Shown one piece after another: positions 37,944 to 47,341 of a stretch of 64,000 nt of DNA; the first letter of the stretch is position 1, and each line of letters begins with the position of its first letter. The position numbers were made by a program, and so were the translations under genes. The notes below the pieces were generated by a model. That model had not been told where the DNA came from. It made no database searches and saw only the letters and a program-made list of their open reading frames with translations. Source of the stretch: Pseudoalteromonas gelatinilytica. GTDB lineage: Bacteria; Pseudomonadota; Gammaproteobacteria; Enterobacterales; Alteromonadaceae. The stretch is taken from contig NZ_LRRU01000004.1 of the NCBI RefSeq assembly GCF_001641615.1, forward strand, positions 186,001 through 250,000, given 5' to 3'.

Positions 37944-38135
37944 TTACTCATCCTGAAATATCTCTTCGATACTCAGGTTGAATAAACGCGCGGCTTTAAA
38001 TGCTAATGGCAAACTTGGGTCAAATTTACCTTTTTCAATCGCATTAATAGTTTGCCTAGACACATCCAAAAGCTCTGCGAGTTTCGCTTGGGTGTAGTTG
38101 TGCTCTGCACGGAGCACTTTCAAGCGGTTTTTCAT
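37944..38135 (-). CDS. XRE-family helix-turn-helix regulator
   Basis: 63 residues, almost entirely a Cro/C1-type helix-turn-helix (YTQAKLAELLDVSRQTINAIEKG) with the family's usual tail (SLPLAFKAARLFNLSIEEIF). Such YozG-like mini-regulators usually sit next to a small membrane protein gene and repress it. Its start overlaps the stop of the upstream membrane-protein gene by 4 nt, so the pair is co-translated. Confidence 0.92.
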   Translation of the reverse strand: MKNRLKVLRAEHNYTQAKLAELLDVSRQTINAIEKGKFDPSLPLAFKAARLFNLSIEEIFQDE

Positions 38136-38560
38136 TCTTCGCCCTCGTCGTTTAACTGCTTATTCATCATTAAAAGACTCACTAAATAGGTTAAGCCCAT
38201 AAAGAGTACGAGGTGCGATATATCTTCTTTAAAGCTTATTAAACCGCTTGATTGCACCACCGAATAAGCTAAACCAAATACTAAGCTTGCACCCAAGGTA
38301 ATCGCCATTGCATTAAGGTGCATACGCTGCTGCAGCTCATCCATTCCTTGAAGTTGTCGTTTGTTCGATAAAATCATCATAATGCCAACTACTACATTAA
38401 GTAAGATTGCCACAACACTAAAAACAGCCTGCTCTTGCCATAAAAAATGCGGCCCAAATGAGGCAATTGCTAAAGTAATCACCCATGCTGATGTCCATTT
38501 AGCGAGGTTTAGTGTGTTCTGCTTATTACGTTGTTTAAAGGTTAATCCTGTTTGATTCAT
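38132..38560 (-). CDS. Small four-helix membrane protein paired with XRE regulator
   Basis: The ATG at 38560 has GGTGAG upstream, and the product has 142 residues with about four hydrophobic helices (about 23-40, 46-64, 85-105, 112-130). A longer start at 38623 adds residues unlike the family. I do not recognise a named function; similar proteins partner XRE regulators in many bacteria. It precedes the regulator with a 4-nt overlap. Confidence 0.75.
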   Translation of the reverse strand: MNQTGLTFKQRNKQNTLNLAKWTSAWVITLAIASFGPHFLWQEQAVFSVVAILLNVVVGIMMILSNKRQLQGMDELQQRMHLNAMAITLGASLVFGLAYSVVQSSGLISFKEDISHLVLFMGLTYLVSLLMMNKQLNDEGEE

Positions 38561-38798
38561 TATTCTCACCTTAAAAGTAAAGTAAACTTGACTAAAGATT
38601 AACCTAGCAACACAAAAAGTCAAACAAACTTTACAAAAAGTTTTATATACACGACATCAATATGATTTTTTAATGTCAGAAAAGGCAAGGCGCTTGCTGT
38701 TAATCTCATAATATTGTATTAATCAAAGTATCGCGTAGTCTTATAAAAAATCGGTCCAATCGGACTGCGTTTCTAACAATAACAATGAAGATAACACT

Positions 38799-41700
38799 AT
38801 GAATACGGCACTGTTTTTCGTTGGCGAATGGCAAGTTACTCCGGCCACTAATTCAATCAGGCGCGGTGAGCAAACAAAGCATCTTGAACCTAAAGCGATG
38901 GATGTATTACTGCTGCTATGCGAAAAACAAGGTGAGCTACTAACAAGTGAAGAAATTATCAGCCATTGCTGGCCAAATGTAGCGCTGGGTGACAACCCCC
39001 TACATAAAGTGATCACCCAATTACGTAAAGCCTTTGACGATAAAGCAAGCGATCCGCATTACATAGAAACCATTCGTAAACGCGGTTATCGAGTAATTGC
39101 CGAAATCAACTTTCCACTCAACGAAGAACAAAAAGCCAGCCAAACCAGTTGGCAAGGTGACTCGCCCTTTGTTGGCTTAAGTGCATTTTCACCAGAGCAA
39201 GCCGATGTATTTTTTGGTCGTAACAAACAAATTGCCACTTTGCTACAGCGGGTATCGGCTCAAATTGAGTTTGGTCGCGCATTTTGCTTAATTTTGGGAG
39301 CCAGTGGTTCGGGTAAATCGTCGTTAGTTAACGCAGGTGTATTGCCCGCTTTAATGTCGAGTAATGGCTACGATGGCATTAGAGTACACAGTTACTGCCA
39401 ACTCGACTTTGCCGATGTCAGCAAAGAGCGCTTACTGCTTGATTTAGCCTCAACCTTGCTCGATTTAGAAATAAACGACGCACCTGTACTTAGCGATATA
39501 AGCGCCGATGCGTTGGCTGAATTGTTATTAAAAGACCCAGAACAGGTTATTTCCCGCTGTAAAGCAGCACTTGCAGCGCTAAATAAAGAGTGCACTACGC
39601 CCTATTTATTTTTATTTATCGACAGGCTCGAAGTGCTATTGTCATCGCCGTTATTTAGCGATGACGAGCGCAACCAGCTTTTAGCTCTTATTGAGCGCTT
39701 AGCAACAAGTGGCTGCATGATCATTTTTAGTGCCTGTCGTAATGACTTTTACCCGCAAGTAGTGAGTCAACCAAGTTTAATGGCAGGTAAAGCCAATGGC
39801 GCACACTTTGATTTATTAGCGCCAACTCGCTCTGAGCTTAAGCAAATGATCCGTTTGCCAGCACTTGCAGCAGGCTTAAGTTGGCAACATCACCCAGAGC
39901 ATCACACACCGCTTGATGAACAACTTTGTAACGATACTGCCAATAACCCTGATGCATTGCCGATGCTGCAATACACCTTGCAGCAGCTTTACTTGCAGCG
40001 CAGCCCAGACAACGAATTATTGTTTTCTGAATACCAAGCGCTTGGCACCATCGAAGGAGCCATCGGCCAAAAAGCCGAACAGGTATTTTGCCAATTACCC
40101 AAAGACCAACAAACTGAACTTGCCGCAGTCCTTTCTAAACTGATCACCTTAAACCCAGATGGCGAAACGCTCACCAGCCGTGCAGCACATTGGAGCGAAT
40201 TAACCAGCCCTGCTGCGACCAAGCTTGTTCAGGCCATGGTCGACAGCCGTTTGTTTGTGTCGCACCTTAAAAATGAGCAAGCCTGCTTTAGCCTTGCCCA
40301 CGAAGCGCTGCTGCGCCATTGGCAACGCGCCATAGATTGGGTGCAAGAGCATCAACAAAGCTTAGCAATTCAAAGCCGTGTGCAACTTGCCACCGAGCGA
40401 TGGCTGCTAGAACATAAACACAGCGACTTTTTATTAGCGCAAGGCAAACCGCTGCAAGAAGCACAAAGCCTTGTGAGTAACCCTATGTTTAGCTTATCGA
40501 GTGACGAACAAGCGTTAATTAAAGCTTCTAACAATAAAGCGAAACGTAAAAAACGCATGTTACAAATAACGGCGGCTGCACTTGTGTGCTTAACCTTTAT
40601 TGCCACATTTATGAGCGTGCGCAGCTATCACGCCGAACAAATAGCAAAACAAAAACGCCAAGAGGCCGAAAGTTTATTGGGTTTTATGGTCGGTGAATTT
40701 GCCGATAAACTCAGAAGCGTTAAGCGCATGGATTTACTGGATGGTATTAGCAACAAAGCCCTTGAGTATTTTACCAATCAAGACGAAGAAGCAGCCTCGT
40801 TGTTTGACTTTAGCGATAAACAAGCCGAGTTTAATAACCGTTTTCAATACGCTCAAACCTTAGAGGCCATGGGCGAAGTCGCCTACTCTCGCGGCAAAAC
40901 CGACGAGGCCTTCACCGCCTTTGATAATGCACGAACGCGCCTAGAATCATTACTAAAAATTCAACCCAACAACCTTGATGTTTTAATGCTTGCAGGGGCT
41001 AATGCTTTCTGGCTTGGGCAATTAAACTTTGATAACAGTGACTATACAGGCGCCGAACCTTGGATAAAACGCTACCAAGAGCACAGCAAACAAATGTACA
41101 CATTAGCACCCAACGATTTTAACTCAATTATGGAGTTATCTTATTCTTATAACTCGTTAGGTTCATTGTACTTAAAGCAATTTGACTACGCTCTCGCAAA
41201 ACAGAACTTTACTGAATCTTTAAAACTTAAAAACCAAGCCCTTGAGCTAAAACCTAATAACAAAAATCTATTACGCGATAAGACAGATACCATCAGTTGG
41301 ATTGCAAGTACTGAAGAAAACTTAGGGCATTTCAATGAAGCTCTCAAGATTTTTGAACATGCAGAAAATGAAACAAATAAAATGTTAACTAAGTATCCGG
41401 CCGATGCTAGTGTATTAACATCGTTAGCATATAAACATATCCAGCAAAGCTACTTATTAAGTTACTTCCCTGATAAATCAAAATCTTACGAAAAAGCAAA
41501 GCAAGCAACAGAAACAATTAACAAAGCGAGATTGCAAGATGTTCAAAATAAAACTATTGAAAGAACATACTATCAGTTTCTAGCTTATCAACTCTCTCTC
41601 TCTGATAACCCAAATATAGATAATAGAGTTAGTGAAATAATAGAGTTTTTAGGTACCAACAAGTCATCGAATAGACAAGTTATTGGTACAAAAATTAGCT

Positions 41701-42041
41701 TGATAGAATATTTCATTAATAGAAATAATATTAAAAGGGCTTTAGATCTTTTAAAAAGCCTGGATGAAAATAACATGTTATCCAGCGCACTGGATATAGA
41801 CAATGCACGACTTCATACAAGAATCTTGTTAATTAAAGCTCGTTTAGCTAAATCACAACAAGAAAAAAATTCTTTATGTGAAGACGCAGCAACCACTCTA
41901 AATAAAATAAGTAAAAAAACTAAAAGTATAAAATTTACTTACCCATTAATTCAGGCATATACCTGCCTAAATAAATCACACGAAATAGAAGCGACCATTG
42001 TTCCGGTAAGAGAACTGGGAATAATTAATTTTCAACTATAA
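38799..42041 (+). CDS. Winged-helix/STAND ATPase/TPR membrane regulator
   Basis: 1080 residues. An OmpR/CadC-type winged helix (about 5-100, RKRGYRVIAEI) is followed by an nSTAND1-like NTPase: entry motif PFVGLSAFSPEQADVFFGR at 123-141, Walker A GASGSGKSS at 167-175, and Walker B-like LFLFIDRLE at 270-278 (family usually DQFEE). A helical region runs to about 585, then one transmembrane helix (about 588-606), then TPR-like repeats (about 690-900). By analogy with CadC, DNA binding and the ATPase would be cytoplasmic and the TPRs periplasmic. The last third is AT-richer and uses AGA arginine codons, unlike the first part. A DP-EP gene follows at 15 nt. Confidence 0.88.
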   Translation: MNTALFFVGEWQVTPATNSIRRGEQTKHLEPKAMDVLLLLCEKQGELLTSEEIISHCWPNVALGDNPLHKVITQLRKAFDDKASDPHYIETIRKRGYRVIAEINFPLNEEQKASQTSWQGDSPFVGLSAFSPEQADVFFGRNKQIATLLQRVSAQIEFGRAFCLILGASGSGKSSLVNAGVLPALMSSNGYDGIRVHSYCQLDFADVSKERLLLDLASTLLDLEINDAPVLSDISADALAELLLKDPEQVISRCKAALAALNKECTTPYLFLFIDRLEVLLSSPLFSDDERNQLLALIERLATSGCMIIFSACRNDFYPQVVSQPSLMAGKANGAHFDLLAPTRSELKQMIRLPALAAGLSWQHHPEHHTPLDEQLCNDTANNPDALPMLQYTLQQLYLQRSPDNELLFSEYQALGTIEGAIGQKAEQVFCQLPKDQQTELAAVLSKLITLNPDGETLTSRAAHWSELTSPAATKLVQAMVDSRLFVSHLKNEQACFSLAHEALLRHWQRAIDWVQEHQQSLAIQSRVQLATERWLLEHKHSDFLLAQGKPLQEAQSLVSNPMFSLSSDEQALIKASNNKAKRKKRMLQITAAALVCLTFIATFMSVRSYHAEQIAKQKRQEAESLLGFMVGEFADKLRSVKRMDLLDGISNKALEYFTNQDEEAASLFDFSDKQAEFNNRFQYAQTLEAMGEVAYSRGKTDEAFTAFDNARTRLESLLKIQPNNLDVLMLAGANAFWLGQLNFDNSDYTGAEPWIKRYQEHSKQMYTLAPNDFNSIMELSYSYNSLGSLYLKQFDYALAKQNFTESLKLKNQALELKPNNKNLLRDKTDTISWIASTEENLGHFNEALKIFEHAENETNKMLTKYPADASVLTSLAYKHIQQSYLLSYFPDKSKSYEKAKQATETINKARLQDVQNKTIERTYYQFLAYQLSLSDNPNIDNRVSEIIEFLGTNKSSNRQVIGTKISLIEYFINRNNIKRALDLLKSLDENNMLSSALDIDNARLHTRILLIKARLAKSQQEKNSLCEDAATTLNKISKKTKSIKFTYPLIQAYTCLNKSHEIEATIVPVRELGIINFQL

Positions 42042-42056
42042 AGTAAAGGAAAAAAC

Positions 42057-42434
42057 ATGAGTGAAGGTAAAGTATACAATTTCACAGTGAATATTGAATT
42101 AGATAGCAACAAAAAAGCCGTATTTACATACTTCCAAGATGGTCAGCAAGTATCTGGAGGTGGGGTTGTTACAGAAAGAAATAGTCTTGGGATTTACACC
42201 CTAAATGAAGAAACTCAAAAAAGAGGGTTCTTATTTTCTGCCGCTACTTTTAGTAATCATGAGGGTGACTGTGCTAAAGATTTCAGTTACGAGGTTACAA
42301 ACGCTGGTACGGTAATCAATATTTCAGATACCGATGAAAACAGCGGTACAGCATGTATGATCTTCACGGTTAGCTGCAATGGTGAGGAATATCAAAGCGA
42401 AGATCCACAGTTTGAAAATAAAGAAGAAGTATAA
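42057..42434 (+). CDS. DP-EP (DUF1888) family protein with Asp-Pro self-cleavage site
   Basis: 125 residues, beta-rich, starting FTVNIELDSNKKAVFTYF and ending SEDPQFENKEEV. From memory, the DUF1888 protein SO1698 of Shewanella oneidensis is 125 residues and cuts itself between Asp116 and Pro117; here Asp116-Pro117 falls at the same place. The reported cross-linking Lys98 is not seen at residue 98 (Thr), counting without gaps. There is no signal peptide, and three cysteines are present. AAAGGA precedes the ATG; the gene follows the STAND regulator by 15 nt and ends in a terminator, so the two form one transcription unit. Confidence 0.78.
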   Translation: MSEGKVYNFTVNIELDSNKKAVFTYFQDGQQVSGGGVVTERNSLGIYTLNEETQKRGFLFSAATFSNHEGDCAKDFSYEVTNAGTVINISDTDENSGTACMIFTVSCNGEEYQSEDPQFENKEEV

Positions 42435-42456
42435 AATCTAGAAATAACACCAACAC

Positions 42457-42480
42457 AAGGCTCCACCAAGGAGTCTTTTT
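42457..42480 (+). terminator. Terminator after DP-EP gene
   Basis: An 8-bp stem with one G-U pair (AAGGCTCC/GGAGTCTT, 42457-42464 and 42470-42477) has a 5-nt loop and continues into a T run, 23 nt after the stop. Confidence 0.8.
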
Positions 42481-42592
42481 AAGTTCAAAAACAACAACTT
42501 AAAATCAGAAGATTACCAGAAGGTTAATTTGCACTTTTTTAAGTAACTTTATAGACACCAAAATCGTTTGCATCGGCAAAAAGGAAACGAAC

Positions 42593-43573
42593 GTGTCTAC
42601 TAATAAAAATGAACAACCAAGCACTAATAAATCAGAAGCGAAAAACGCACTACCGCAGTCTATCAATTCAGAGCAACTTGCGCTGATTGCCCAAATGTTT
42701 CAGAACATTCCTGAGGGAGTGTTTATCATTAATGGCCAAGGCACGTTTGAATTTGCAAACCCGATGGCGGCACAGCTTTTAGGTGACAACCAAGAAGCGT
42801 TAATCGGGCAAAACATTTTACATTACCTACACGACACCGACCGTGATAAATACATGTATACCCTACTCAGTTGGTTAGACCATAAAGACTCGCCGATAAG
42901 TCTTGGGCCAAACGAAGTTAAAATAAACCGTGCCGACAGTAAAACCCTTGAGGCGGATTTATGTATATCGAGCCTGCCAAAAAACATTGCCGTTGCAGAA
43001 AATTTATTTATTTGTGTATTACATGATTTATCATCACACAAAGAACAGTATAACCGCTTAATTAAACAGGCCACCACTGACCATTTAACCGGCCTCGCAA
43101 ATAGATTAACCCTTGAAGAATCATTAAAAGAGCATTGGCAAGAAAGCGTACAAACTAATCAAGCTATTAGCACTATATTAATCGACATTGATTACTTTAA
43201 ATTATTCAATGACCGATTCGGTCATGTAAAAGGCGATAAATGCTTACAAAAAGTAGCAACTATAATCGCAGAATCACTCCCTTCTCGTGATTGTTTAGCA
43301 GCGCGTTATGGTGGTGAAGAATTTGCCATTATATTACCCCGCTGTCAAAAAGACACGGCCGCTGCCATTGCTAAACATATTCAAATAAAAGTAAATAACA
43401 TGCCATTTACTGATATAGGTTTACCAAGTGATTTTAGAATAAGTGTAAGCCAAGGAATTGCCTGTGAGTTTAATAATCAATATCGTACTTCAGAGGCATT
43501 AATTTGTGCAGCAGATACTGCTTTATACCGAGCAAAAACAGAGGGTAGAAATAAAATAAGCATTAGCGCTTAA
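42593..43573 (+). CDS. PAS-GGDEF diguanylate cyclase
   Basis: The 326-residue protein has a hydrophilic start, a PAS domain (about 35-150, PEGVFIINGQGTFEFANPMAA) and a GGDEF domain (about 160-326) with active-site GGEEF at 240-244, so it should make cyclic di-GMP. The residues that would form the RxxD inhibitory site are Ser-Arg-Asp-Cys, so product inhibition at the usual I-site is not expected. There is no transmembrane segment, so it is a cytosolic sensor. The start is GTG with AAGGAAA upstream. It is the only c-di-GMP gene seen in the window. Confidence 0.92.
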   Translation: MSTNKNEQPSTNKSEAKNALPQSINSEQLALIAQMFQNIPEGVFIINGQGTFEFANPMAAQLLGDNQEALIGQNILHYLHDTDRDKYMYTLLSWLDHKDSPISLGPNEVKINRADSKTLEADLCISSLPKNIAVAENLFICVLHDLSSHKEQYNRLIKQATTDHLTGLANRLTLEESLKEHWQESVQTNQAISTILIDIDYFKLFNDRFGHVKGDKCLQKVATIIAESLPSRDCLAARYGGEEFAIILPRCQKDTAAAIAKHIQIKVNNMPFTDIGLPSDFRISVSQGIACEFNNQYRTSEALICAADTALYRAKTEGRNKISISA

Positions 43574-43708
43574 CCAAGTTAATATAATGTAAACACAGTG
43601 AGCTAAATAGCTTGTTTAGATAATCATATAGTATACTTTTATGTTATTTGTTTGTTCCTTTTTTATTGATAAACTGCGAAGCGAAATCAACGTCAGAAGG
43701 GATCAACA

Positions 43709-46228
43709 ATGACATTTTTTAAAAAAGTACCTTTGCAACTCGCAATTGCAAGTACACTCGCTACATCAGTGACTGCAATCGCTGCTGAGCAAACAACTGA
43801 CAACGCCGCTCAAGATGTTGAAGTTATTTCTGTTACTGGTACTCGCCGAAGCCTTCGTAGTATTTCTGAAAGTACCGTGCCTGTCGATTTATTAACAAGC
43901 CGCGATTTATCAAGCACAGGTCAGCTTGATATGAGCCAAGTATTAGCATCACAGTTACCAAGCTTTAACTACCCAAGTGCCACCATTGCTGATGGTACTG
44001 ACCACGCAAAACCAGCTGTTTTACGTGGCCTTGCTCCTGATCACACATTAGTGCTGATTAATGGTAAACGCCGCCATGCCGGTGCATTATTAAACTTAAA
44101 TGGTACGGTTGGCCGTGGTTCAACGGCCGTAGATTTAAATAATATTCCGACTTCTGCGATTAAACGTGTTGAAATTCTGCGTGATGGCGCTGCAGCTCAA
44201 TACGGTTCTGACGCGATTGCCGGTGTGATCAATATTGTATTAAAAGATGCCGATGAAGGCGGTAGTGTGAGCTACACATACGGTGAATACGACACACAAA
44301 TGGCAGGCTCTCCTCAGCTACTAAACACTTCAACAGATAGCGAAGGCAACTTAAGCTTTGAAACTGGCAGCGACCGTGAAGTAAACGACGGCATTACGCG
44401 CACAGCAAGTGCTAATGCAGGTTTCGCACTAGGCGATAATGGCTTTATTAACGTGTCGATTGAGTCACGTAATAACGAGCCAACAAATCGCTCTGGCTTT
44501 GATGCACGTGAGCAATATAGCCGTGATGAGAATGGCGATTTAGATTCGCGTGAATTTGACTTTGACCGCTATAACCACCGTTTTGGTAAAGCCGATATCG
44601 AAGACTTCGCGCTTTTTTATAACCTAGGTTATGAGTTTGATAACTCGCTGTCGCTTTACTCATTTGCAAGTTACTCAAACCGTAAAGGTAACTCAGGTGG
44701 TTTTTATCGTCGCGCTAAAGATTCACGTAACTTAACTGAAGTGTATCCTGATGGTTTCTTACCGCAAATTGATACCGATGTTGATGACTACTCATTTGCG
44801 ATTGGTCTAAATGGCGAAACTAATGATTGGGCTTGGGATGTAAGCACCAATTATGGTCGCAATGACTTTGGTATTGGCGTAAGCAACAGCTTAAATACCT
44901 CGATGGGTGTTAGCAGCCCAACAGAATTTGATGATGGCTCGCTTGTTTATGAACAATACCTAGTGAATATGGATGCTAGCAACACACTAGATTTAGGTTT
45001 ACCTGATGATGTGTTTGTTACGATTGGTGCTGAGTATCGTCACGAAAACTACCAAATAAAAGCAGGTGAAACAGCCTCTTACCTCACTGTATTAGATGAC
45101 GATGGTAACCCTGTTGCTGCCGGTGGCGCGCAAGTGTTACCTGGTTTCTCACCAGAAAGTGCAACAGATAAAAGCCGTCATAACATTGCGGTGTTTGCAG
45201 AGTTTGATACTTACCTAACGACAGATTGGAACCTTGTTTTAGCAGGTCGTTTTGAAGATTACAGTGATTTTGGTAGTACTTTTACCTCTAAACTTGCTTC
45301 GCGCTACAGCATTAACGAGTCGCTGTCGCTACGTGGTGCAATTAGCACAGGTTTTAGAGCGCCATCACTTGCACAAACATCATATAAATCAGTAAGCACT
45401 GTCTTTGAAAATGGTGTGCCAAATGAAGTGGGCTTATTCCCAGTTGATGAGCCAGCAGCGCAAGCTTTAGGTGCACGTGAACTTGAAGCAGAAGAATCAG
45501 TAAATATGACAGCGGGTTTCATCTTTACGCAAGGCGGTTTTAGCTTAACCCTAGATGCGTATCGCATTGAAATTGACGACCGTATCGTTTTGTCTGAAAA
45601 CTTAAGTGGCTCAGAAGTTGAAGCGATTTTAGCCGAAGCGGGCGAAGTAAATACGCAGCGCGTTCGTTACTTTACTAATGCCATTGATTCACGTACGCAA
45701 GGTGTTGATATTGTTGCGACCTACTCACTAGGCTTAGAAAACTATGGTGATTTACGCTTAAGTGCAGCGGTTAACTTTAACGACACTGAAGTAACACACG
45801 TTAAAGAAAATCCACCTGAATTAGAGGCGCTTGGCGATAGCTACGAGTATTTCTCTCGTCGCGAAATCACACGCTTTGAAAAAGGTACTCCAGCCGATAA
45901 ATGGAACCTATCTGCAACATGGGATTATGAAAACTTCCAAACAACATTACGAGCAACTCGTTATGGTGAAGTAGTTGATACTGCAAGCAGTGAAGATGGT
46001 GATGAAGTACTTGATGCTAAATGGATTGCTGACTTAGAAGTGGCTTACCGCCCTGATGAGCAGTGGAAGTTTGCATTAGGCGCCAATAACCTATTCGATC
46101 AGTACCCTCAAGATACTGTAAGTAATATAGGTTATAGCGATTTCAACCAAATTTTCCCTTATAGTGGCTTTGCACCATACAGCTTAGATGGCCGTTTTAT
46201 TTACGGTAACATCACTTATAGCTTCTAA
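43709..46228 (+). CDS. TonB-dependent receptor
   Basis: 839 residues with a signal peptide (to about residue 25), a TonB box-like EVISVTGTR, a plug domain (VLRGLAPDHTLVLINGKRRH, RVEILRDGAAAQYGSDAIAGVINIV) and a 22-strand barrel ending YGNITYSF. The plug motif pattern is that of nutrient receptors for organic compounds in marine gammaproteobacteria rather than siderophore receptors, but the ligand is unknown. It is convergent to the dioxygenase gene, with a bidirectional terminator between. Confidence 0.92.
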   Translation: MTFFKKVPLQLAIASTLATSVTAIAAEQTTDNAAQDVEVISVTGTRRSLRSISESTVPVDLLTSRDLSSTGQLDMSQVLASQLPSFNYPSATIADGTDHAKPAVLRGLAPDHTLVLINGKRRHAGALLNLNGTVGRGSTAVDLNNIPTSAIKRVEILRDGAAAQYGSDAIAGVINIVLKDADEGGSVSYTYGEYDTQMAGSPQLLNTSTDSEGNLSFETGSDREVNDGITRTASANAGFALGDNGFINVSIESRNNEPTNRSGFDAREQYSRDENGDLDSREFDFDRYNHRFGKADIEDFALFYNLGYEFDNSLSLYSFASYSNRKGNSGGFYRRAKDSRNLTEVYPDGFLPQIDTDVDDYSFAIGLNGETNDWAWDVSTNYGRNDFGIGVSNSLNTSMGVSSPTEFDDGSLVYEQYLVNMDASNTLDLGLPDDVFVTIGAEYRHENYQIKAGETASYLTVLDDDGNPVAAGGAQVLPGFSPESATDKSRHNIAVFAEFDTYLTTDWNLVLAGRFEDYSDFGSTFTSKLASRYSINESLSLRGAISTGFRAPSLAQTSYKSVSTVFENGVPNEVGLFPVDEPAAQALGARELEAEESVNMTAGFIFTQGGFSLTLDAYRIEIDDRIVLSENLSGSEVEAILAEAGEVNTQRVRYFTNAIDSRTQGVDIVATYSLGLENYGDLRLSAAVNFNDTEVTHVKENPPELEALGDSYEYFSRREITRFEKGTPADKWNLSATWDYENFQTTLRATRYGEVVDTASSEDGDEVLDAKWIADLEVAYRPDEQWKFALGANNLFDQYPQDTVSNIGYSDFNQIFPYSGFAPYSLDGRFIYGNITYSF

Positions 46229-46233
46229 AAAAA

Positions 46234-46268
46234 TAGGGCGTGAAAGCAGTAATTGCTAACACGCCCTA
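46234..46268. terminator. Bidirectional terminator between TonB receptor and dioxygenase
   Basis: A 9-bp stem TAGGGCGTG/CACGCCCTA (46234-46242 and 46260-46268), with a smaller inner AGCA/TGCT stem in the loop, lies between convergent genes with an A run upstream. Confidence 0.75.
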
Positions 46269-46291
46269 ACCTACAATGATGAGTGAATAAA

Positions 46292-47173
46292 TTAACTAAT
46301 TTGAATAGTGTGATACGCCAATAAAGTGCCATCACTATTTTGTGCTGTGTTTAAAATAAACTGCTCATAATCACTACCAAACACGTTATCGATGCTAGCA
46401 AGAGTTGTATCTTGTTCACCGCGTGATTTGTAATCGCTGTGAGTGGTACAAATTTCTTTTGCAAACGCATCAGTAAAACAGAACTGGCTAATTACATAGT
46501 CGTTATTGTTGTTTGCTACTTTAAAGTGAATATGAATAGTACGGCCAGAATACCAACCAGGGAAATGCGTTTTAAAGTTCACACGGCCACTGCTATCTGT
46601 GATCAATGAACCACGGTACCAAGTACTTGCCTCAGCTTCGGCATCGCCGTCAGTACAGAAGTCACCGGCAAAACGTGAGCTATCAGAACTACTGCTAGTA
46701 TCGCCCGAGTAAATACCGCTGGTATCACAGTGCCAAACCGAGATTTCGTAATTTGCTAATGGGTTACAGTCGCTATCAATTAACTGTAAGCACAGCATCA
46801 TAGGTAAACCGGTTAAACCATCCGAAATATCTTCGTCTGAATCAGCTTGGAAGTAACATGGGCCTTCGGTTGTTGCCTCAGTAAGTGCTAACACACATGC
46901 GGTTGATGTTTCAAAAATACTGTCATCAGGAAAGTCATCAGTAATAAGTGCTGTTGTGCCCGATACATAATCACTGTCGTTCGTGGTTGTTGTATCGCCT
47001 GTATCAGTGCTGGTGTCTGTGCCTGTTGAAGTGTCTGTATCTGATGTTGTATCCGTTGATGAGACTGTATCTGAGTTACAGCCTAAAAATGCCAACATAG
47101 GCACAGCAGCAACTGAAACACCTAATGTTTTTAGCATTTTTCTACGAGTATAAAGTTCAGGTTTTAAAGTCAT
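46292..47173 (-). CDS. Tat-exported intradiol ring-cleavage dioxygenase-like lipoprotein
   Basis: The ATG at 47173 has AAGGGG upstream; a longer start is weaker. A twin-arginine signal (YTRRKMLKTLG) ends at LGC, so the protein is a Tat-exported lipoprotein. A Ser/Thr/Asp linker (about residues 30-62) precedes an intradiol dioxygenase core: ATTEGPCYF, VWHCDTSGIYSG, FPGWYSGRTIHIHFKV and the late acidic end. The two Tyr and two His iron ligands are in place. Family members cleave catechols, but related secreted lipoproteins in marine bacteria lack known substrates. It is divergent from the two-component system. Confidence 0.85.
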   Translation of the reverse strand: MTLKPELYTRRKMLKTLGVSVAAVPMLAFLGCNSDTVSSTDTTSDTDTSTGTDTSTDTGDTTTTNDSDYVSGTTALITDDFPDDSIFETSTACVLALTEATTEGPCYFQADSDEDISDGLTGLPMMLCLQLIDSDCNPLANYEISVWHCDTSGIYSGDTSSSSDSSRFAGDFCTDGDAEAEASTWYRGSLITDSSGRVNFKTHFPGWYSGRTIHIHFKVANNNNDYVISQFCFTDAFAKEICTTHSDYKSRGEQDTTLASIDNVFGSDYEQFILNTAQNSDGTLLAYHTIQIS

Positions 47174-47341
47174 ATTGTGCCCCTTCGCTAACATGAGTAA
47201 TTAGCATCGAGTATAAAGAACAAATGTAGAGACTTTGTGTAGAAAAAGTGGTGCTTTTATAGAGTGACTAGGATGCGCATGCCAAAAAATAGACATTTAT
47301 AGTATATTCATTATTGGCTATTACATTTTACTATTACATCT

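Noticed and set aside
38799..42041. STAND protein as an antiphage (Avs-type) defence gene
   Set aside because: It has a DNA-binding winged helix and a membrane helix with TPRs, no nuclease or other toxic effector, and no defence genes nearby; a transcription regulator is more likely.
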